From: PKWO01 sp036384915
Lineage (GTDB): Bacteria > Pseudomonadota > Gammaproteobacteria > Burkholderiales > Burkholderiaceae_D
Reading direction: 5' to 3'
DNA length: 64,000 bases
Assembly (NCBI GenBank): GCA_036384915.1
Contig: DASVLJ010000023.1
Location: forward strand, 58,031-122,030
Shown here: positions 59,320 to 64,000 of the stretch, piece by piece
How the letters are laid out: every line of letters starts with the position of its first letter
How positions within the stretch are numbered: the first letter of the stretch is position 1
Position numbers and translations under genes: made by a program
Notes under the pieces: generated by a model
The model's database searches: none
What the model was told of the DNA's origin: nothing
The model's input: the letters and a program-made list of their open reading frames with translations, nothing else

Positions 59320-60966
59320 ATGAAGGAAGATCTCGCCAACGTCAATGCCTTGATCGTTGAGCCGCATTCGGGCATGCGGGGGAGCATGCACAATATGCTC
59401 AACCTGTGCGGCATCAACAAGATCGACCATGCCGTTTCGGCCAGCACGGCGCTGCGCCCGCTCAAGACCCGGTCTTACGACGTCATCCTGTGCGAATACG
59501 ACCTTGGCGAGGGCCAGGATGGCCAGCAACTGCTGGAAGACCTGAGGCAAAACAAGATCATCCCGCTCTGGACCATTTTCTTCATGGTCACGGCCGAGCG
59601 CAGCTATGAAAAAGTGGTGAGCGCGGCCGAGTTGGCGCCGACCGATTACCTGCTCAAACCCTTCACCGCCGAATCTCTGCTTGAGCGCATCAATCGCGCA
59701 CTCGAGCGCCGCGCCCTGTTCATGCCGATCTATCAACTAATGGATGAAGGCAGCCTGAGCAAGGCCGTCGAAGCTTGCGTCGAAAGCGAGCTTGCCAATC
59801 CGCGCTACGCACTCGACTTCATGCGCTTGCGTGCCGAGCTGCACGTGGCGCTGGGCCAGCCGGCCGAGGCCGAAGTCATTTATCGCAAGATTTACGAGAT
59901 GAAGGCCGTGGCCTGGGCCCGCCTAGGCCTGGCCAAGTGCCTGTTCATGCAAAATCGTTTCGAGGAAGCGCAGCAGGTGTTGCAGGCTCTGGTATCGGAA
60001 AACCGCAGCTTTCTCGACGCCTACGACTGGCTGGCCAAGACCCACATGGCCAAGGGAGCTTTTCCACAGGCGCAAGGCGTGCTCGAAAGCGCCGTGGCCA
60101 TTTCGCCGCACGTGGTGCGGCGCCTGCGCAGTTTGGGCGAAGTGGCGCTCGAAACCGGCGACGTGGCGCTGGCCGAATCGGCGTTCCAGAAAGTCGTGGC
60201 CAAGGCGCGCTATTCGGAATACCGCGATCCCGAAGACCACGTCATGCTGGTCAAGACCCTGGTGCATCGCGGCGATCTGGCGCAGGCTTCGGCCGTGGTG
60301 CGCGACCTGGAAAAGACGCTGTCGGGCAACCGCAAGTCGGAAGCCTGCCGCGCTTATTCGAATGCGTTGATCCTGGAGCAGCATGGCGATACGGAAACTG
60401 CACTGTCGCAATTGTCGGCCGCTGTCTCGGCCAGCCAGCGCGGCGCACAGTTGTCGAATGGCATCAAGCTTGACATGGCCAAGACTTGCCTGGAAAACAA
60501 GCTTGAAGGCCAGGCTTCCGAGATGATGCTTGAAGTTATGAACAACAGCGGCGACGGCACGGCCTTGGCACGCGCCATGAAAGTGTTCGAGCGCGCCGGC
60601 CGCAAGGATCTGGCCGAATCGATGGCCAAGGAAAGCAAGCGCCAGGTGATGCACATGGTCACTTCGGGGGCGGAAAAAGCCAAAAACGGCGATTACCGCG
60701 GCGCGGTGGAACTGATGACGGAAGCGGCGCGCAAATTTCCCGAAAACCCGCAAGTCGTATTCAACGCCGCGCTTTCTTTGCTTAAATGTATGGAAAACCT
60801 GGGTTGGGACAACAAGATGGCGGAACAGGCGCGCTGGTATATCGAGAGCTGCCGCCAGCTCGATCCCGGCAATCCGCGCTTGGCGCCGCTGGGCGAGCTG
60901 TACCAGACCGTGTTGCGCAAATATGGGATCGCGCCCTCTCATGTTTCCGCACGGCTACGCGCCTAG
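59320..60966 (+). CDS. TPR protein with degenerate receiver domain
   Basis: The 548-residue protein starts behind GCAAGGAAACC. Residues 1-130 form a receiver-like domain. The usual acidic pair is reduced to LIVEPHS, and the phospho-acceptor position in ILCEYDLGEGQDG is Glu where relatives have CDYNLG. The Thr and Lys (MVTAE, YLLKPF) remain. Residues about 150-540 are TPR-like helical repeats. It likely acts as a phosphorylation-independent scaffold. It follows the diguanylate cyclase gene by 91 bp with its own possible -10 (TATAAA near 59262). Confidence 0.85.
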   Translation: MKEDLANVNALIVEPHSGMRGSMHNMLNLCGINKIDHAVSASTALRPLKTRSYDVILCEYDLGEGQDGQQLLEDLRQNKIIPLWTIFFMVTAERSYEKVVSAAELAPTDYLLKPFTAESLLERINRALERRALFMPIYQLMDEGSLSKAVEACVESELANPRYALDFMRLRAELHVALGQPAEAEVIYRKIYEMKAVAWARLGLAKCLFMQNRFEEAQQVLQALVSENRSFLDAYDWLAKTHMAKGAFPQAQGVLESAVAISPHVVRRLRSLGEVALETGDVALAESAFQKVVAKARYSEYRDPEDHVMLVKTLVHRGDLAQASAVVRDLEKTLSGNRKSEACRAYSNALILEQHGDTETALSQLSAAVSASQRGAQLSNGIKLDMAKTCLENKLEGQASEMMLEVMNNSGDGTALARAMKVFERAGRKDLAESMAKESKRQVMHMVTSGAEKAKNGDYRGAVELMTEAARKFPENPQVVFNAALSLLKCMENLGWDNKMAEQARWYIESCRQLDPGNPRLAPLGELYQTVLRKYGIAPSHVSARLRA

Positions 60967-60978
60967 ATCTTGATGTCC

Positions 60979-61004
60979 GGCGCCGGCGAGCGCCTTTTCC
61001 TTTT
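60979..61004 (+). terminator. Terminator after the TPR-receiver gene
   Basis: GGCGC/GCGCC arms (60979-60983 and 60990-60994) with a 6-nt loop are followed by TTTTCCTTTTC. It lies 13 bp after the stop codon. Confidence 0.6.
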
Positions 61005-61179
61005 CGTCAAACCGTCCATGCACGCTGGATGGCGGTTCATGCACGCTAATTCGCGTTTCGTCTCATGGGCAGCCTCGGCCGGGACGATCGGTTCATAATA
61101 AGGCGCGCTGCCGGGAGAGCCATCCGGGAAGCATGTACCCGGCTATCCGCCGGCAACTATAATGATGAGGATACCCTTC

Positions 61180-63216
61180 GTGAATCGCCATATACTTAGC
61201 GCCATCGCCGTGCTGCTTGCCGGCAGTGCATGGGCAGTCGACACAGCCTCCCTGAAGTCGGGCATCGAGCCGCAATACCAAGACAGCGCCGTCCGCATCC
61301 AGGACGACTTTTACACGCACGTCAACGGCACCTGGATGAAGAATACCGAAATCCCGGCCGACAAGAGCGCCTGGGGCTCGTTCTACGTGCTGCGCGAAAA
61401 TTCACTGAACCAGTTGCGGACCATCGTCGAGGCTGCGTCGCACGCCAAGGGCAAGGAACACGGCTCCGATGCGCAAAAGATCGGCGATCTCTACGACAGC
61501 TTCATGGACGAAGCCAAGCTCGAAAAGTTGGGCTTGACGCCTTTGAAAGCGGAGTTCGACCGTGTCGCCGCTCTGAGCGACAAAAGCCAGATTGCGGCGC
61601 TGATCGCCCACTACAATCGTGTCGGCATCGGCGCACCTTACGATATCGGCGTGCATTTGGACAACAAGGACTCGACCAAGTACGTGGTTGACTTCAGCCA
61701 GAGTGGCCTGGGCCTGCCCGATCGCGACTACTACCTGAAAAAAGACGACGCCAAGATGGCGGAAGCCTTGTCCAAATACGAGGCTCATATCATCAAGATG
61801 TTGGTCATGGCCGGCGAAACACCGGCGGATGCCGCATCCAAGGCCAAGGATATCGTGGCGCTGGAAACCAGCATGGCCGAGGTCCAATGGACCAAGGTCG
61901 AGAACCGCGACCCGATCAAGGCATACAACAAGGAAGAACTGGCCCAGCTGGCCGAACTCACGCCCGGCTATGACTGGAAACCTTATCTCACGGAAGCCGG
62001 CCTCGATGGCAAGCTGAGCTACGTCATCGTCAGCCAGCCCAGCTATTTGACGGGCTTCGCCAAGCTGGTCGAAAGTACGCCGCTATCGACTTGGAAAGAC
62101 TACTTCCACTGGCGTGTGCTGTCTTCGAGCGCACGCTACCTGCCCAAATCGTTCGCCGACGAGAACTTCGCTTTTTACGGCACCGCCTTGAACGGCGTGC
62201 CGGAGCAGGAACCGCGCTGGAAGCGCGCGATCAGTCTGGAAGAGGGTGTCATCGGCGAGGGATTGGGCAAGCTCTATGTGGCCAAATATTTCCCGCCGGA
62301 AAACAAGGTGCGCATGGAAAAGCTGGTTGCCAACCTGCTTGAGGCCTATCACCAAAGCATCGATACGCTCGACTGGATGACGCCCGCCACCAAAAAGGAG
62401 GCGCAGGCCAAACTGGCTACCTTCACGACCAAGATCGGCTACCCATCCAAATGGCGCGATTATTCTTCGTTGAACATTGAAAAGGCGGATTTGCTCGGCA
62501 ACGTACGCCGCGCCAATGAGTTCGAATACTTGCGCAACATCAACAAGCTCGGCAAGCCGGTTGACCGTACCGAGTGGGATATGACGCCGCAAACAGTGAA
62601 TGCTTACTACAATCCGGAGATGAATGAAATCGTCTTCCCGGCCGCGATCCTGCAACCGCCATTCTTCAACAGCAAAGCCGACGATGCCGTCAATTACGGC
62701 GCCATTGGCGCTGTCATCGGTCACGAAATCAGCCATGGCTTTGACGATCAAGGGGCGCAGTACGACGGTGCCGGCAACCTGCGTGATTGGTGGAGCAAGG
62801 AAGATCACGAGCGCTTCAAGGCCAAGACTGAAGCCTTGGTCAAGCAATACAGCGCTTACGAGCCGGTGGCCGGCTATCACGTCAATGGCGAATTGACGCT
62901 CGGTGAAAATATTGCCGACAATTCCGGTTTGGCAATCGCCTACAAGGCTTACAAGCTGTCCCTGGGCGGCAAGCCGTCGCCGGTAATCGGCGGCATGACC
63001 GGCGAACAGCGCTTCTATCTTGGCTTCGGCCAAGTCTGGCGCGGCAAGATGCGTGAAAATGCCGCCATCGTGCGCATCAAGACCGATCCGCACTCGCCGC
63101 CGCAAGTGCGCGCTGACGGAACGGTCAAAAACCAGCCCGGCTTCTACGATGCCTTCGGCATCAAGGAAGGCGACCATATGTACTTGGCTCCAGACCAGCG
63201 CGTGATTATGTGGTGA
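61180..63216 (+). CDS. M13 family zinc metallopeptidase
   Basis: The chosen start is GTG 61180, because GATGAGG lies 9 bp upstream and it gives a clean signal peptide (MNRHILSAIAVLLAGSAWA). ATG 61162 is an alternative that adds six residues but has no ribosome site. The protein has 678 residues. The neprilysin-type catalytic domain has VIGHEISHGFDDQG with the zinc histidines, and GENIADNSG supplies the third ligand and an Asp. The N-terminal helical domain (about 40-420) restricts access to peptides. It is a periplasmic or surface oligopeptidase. Confidence 0.93.
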   Translation: MNRHILSAIAVLLAGSAWAVDTASLKSGIEPQYQDSAVRIQDDFYTHVNGTWMKNTEIPADKSAWGSFYVLRENSLNQLRTIVEAASHAKGKEHGSDAQKIGDLYDSFMDEAKLEKLGLTPLKAEFDRVAALSDKSQIAALIAHYNRVGIGAPYDIGVHLDNKDSTKYVVDFSQSGLGLPDRDYYLKKDDAKMAEALSKYEAHIIKMLVMAGETPADAASKAKDIVALETSMAEVQWTKVENRDPIKAYNKEELAQLAELTPGYDWKPYLTEAGLDGKLSYVIVSQPSYLTGFAKLVESTPLSTWKDYFHWRVLSSSARYLPKSFADENFAFYGTALNGVPEQEPRWKRAISLEEGVIGEGLGKLYVAKYFPPENKVRMEKLVANLLEAYHQSIDTLDWMTPATKKEAQAKLATFTTKIGYPSKWRDYSSLNIEKADLLGNVRRANEFEYLRNINKLGKPVDRTEWDMTPQTVNAYYNPEMNEIVFPAAILQPPFFNSKADDAVNYGAIGAVIGHEISHGFDDQGAQYDGAGNLRDWWSKEDHERFKAKTEALVKQYSAYEPVAGYHVNGELTLGENIADNSGLAIAYKAYKLSLGGKPSPVIGGMTGEQRFYLGFGQVWRGKMRENAAIVRIKTDPHSPPQVRADGTVKNQPGFYDAFGIKEGDHMYLAPDQRVIMW

Positions 63217-63274
63217 TGCGCATGTGGTAATGCTCATGTGGCAATCGCGTAAAAGTCGCGGTTGCGTGGCAGGC

Positions 63275-63297
63275 AAGGCGGGCTTCGGCCCGCTTTT
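63275..63297 (+). terminator. Terminator after the M13 peptidase gene
   Basis: GCGGGC-TTCG-GCCCGC, extended by A-T and G-T pairs, is a UUCG-capped stem followed by TTTT. It lies about 60 bp after the stop codon. Confidence 0.8.
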
Positions 63298-63361
63298 CCA
63301 TTCTGTAAAGCAGTTTTTGCAGGCAATCACAGGATTTCTGTGCGCCAATCGCAAACAGGGC

Positions 63362-63390
63362 TTGACAAGTGTGTGAGACTCTCCTATAGT
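63362..63390 (+). promoter_or_regulatory. Strong sigma-70 promoter of the tRNA-tuf unit
   Basis: TTGACA and TATAGT are separated by exactly 17 bp. The predicted start is near 63397, about 8 bp before the first tRNA. Confidence 0.88.
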
Positions 63391-63404
63391 CTGTGGTTCC
63401 CCGC

Positions 63405-63490
63405 GGAGGGGTGGCCGAGTGGTTAATGGCAGCAGACTGTAAATCTGCCCTCTTACGAGTACGCTGGTTCGAATCCAGCCCCCTCCACCA
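63405..63490 (+). tRNA. tRNA-Tyr (GTA)
   Basis: An 86-nt cloverleaf with a long variable arm. Acceptor GGAGGGG pairs with CCCCTCC. The anticodon loop is CTGTAAA, the T loop GGTTCGAATCC, and CCA is encoded. Confidence 0.97.
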
Positions 63491-63551
63491 GCCCAGGTTG
63501 GCAAATACAGCAGGGAAAGGCAGTTGGAATGAGGTCGAAGTTAGAGCCTAT

Positions 63552-63625
63552 GCGGGTGTAGCTCAATGGTAGAGCTGAAGCCTTCCAAGCTTATGACGAG
63601 GGTTCGATTCCCTTCACCCGCTCCA
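63552..63625 (+). tRNA. tRNA-Gly (TCC)
   Basis: A 74-nt cloverleaf. Acceptor GCGGGTG pairs with CACCCGC, the anticodon is TCC in CTTCCAA, the T loop is GGTTCGATTCC, and CCA is encoded. Confidence 0.97.
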
Positions 63626-63696
63626 GTTTGCAGAAGTGTTGAAAAGTTTGGAGTAGCCGTGCGGATCGGTTTGTTTTTGGTCTGGGCGGTGAATAA

Positions 63697-63771
<75 letters not shown>

Positions 63772-63859
63772 GTTTTAGCGATCGTAGTTAATGGCATTAT
63801 CGGGCTTGTGCCCGGCGGGTTGATCCCGACATTCATCATCAAATAGTTAGGAGTTCAAG

Positions 63860-64000
63860 ATGGCAAAGAGCAAGTTTGAGCGGACCAAGCCGCACGTGAA
63901 TGTCGGCACGATCGGTCACGTTGACCATGGCAAGACCACGCTGACGGCGGCAATCGCCACCGTGCTGTCGAAGAAATTCGGCGGCGAAGCCAAGGCCTAC
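63860..64000 (+). CDS. tuf: Elongation factor Tu, 5' part only
   Basis: The first 47 codons are in the window. The sequence MAKSKFERTKPHVNVGTIGH is EF-Tu, and the P-loop GHVDHGKTT is complete. AGGAG precedes the start. It is co-transcribed with the three upstream tRNAs, as in other betaproteobacteria. EF-Tu delivers aminoacyl-tRNA to the ribosome. The gene continues beyond the right edge. Confidence 0.97.
   Translation, partial: MAKSKFERTKPHVNVGTIGHVDHGKTTLTAAIATVLSKKFGGEAKAY

Overview
The window looks like chromosomal DNA from a GC-rich betaproteobacterium, most likely Burkholderiales and probably Oxalobacteraceae (Massilia/Herbaspirillum-like). Three things support this: the tRNA-Tyr, tRNA-Gly, tRNA-Thr, tuf order at the right edge, the fmt-def-LysM-dprA-smg-topB neighbourhood, and a small DUF3717 protein. 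The genus is inference. Most of the window is ordinary chromosome with several accessory islands. I see no insertion sequence, prophage, integrase or CRISPR array.

1-13.5 kb: the 3' part of an M24 aminopeptidase P; a large secreted diheme cytochrome-like protein flanked by two copies of a phyH 3'-end sequence; phyH; a periplasmic thioredoxin; threonine aldolase; a MAPEG protein; a FliL-like protein. A leftward block follows: rarD, ettA, a cytochrome c, an orphan GspF/PilC protein and an MFS transporter. 13.5-25.2 kb: a chemoreceptor, a GlxA/FtrA-type regulator divergent from a cysteine hydrolase, GST, an acyl-CoA ligase, a B12-binding radical SAM protein, a methyltransferase, and a coupled DNA alkylation repair pair (Ada-AlkA fusion and Ogt). 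25.2-29.7 kb: a GH18 chitinase lipoprotein with a Thr-Pro repeat linker, then a glycolipid-type glycosyltransferase with two coupled partners and a small membrane gene broken by an in-frame TGA.

29.7-37.2 kb is the most system-like region. A MacA/MacB-type exporter (adaptor, ATPase, two FtsX-like permeases) is followed by an NtrC-family response regulator and a histidine kinase with almost no periplasmic domain. Upstream is a near-consensus sigma-54 promoter, an exact IHF match and an array of CGGACA boxes. The simplest reading is a self-regulated, envelope-sensing exporter.

37.2-46.5 kb holds small membrane and stress-type proteins, topB with a histone-H1-like tail, smg, dprA, a LysM protein, def, fmt and a tautomerase. 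46.5-53.1 kb holds a candidate small RNA, a YVTN beta-propeller protein, a malate dehydrogenase, and metH preceded by a SAM-II-like riboswitch whose 3' strand can alternatively form an antiterminator. Directly after metH a 49-codon gene sits behind two FNR-type boxes 50 bp apart and a matching -10 element.

53.6-64 kb: a HEAT-like secreted protein; a leftward pteridine reductase-folB-ttcA operon; a MidA-type methyltransferase; a membrane GGDEF protein; a TPR protein with a degenerate receiver domain; an M13 peptidase; and a tRNA-tuf transcription unit with a strong sigma-70 promoter.
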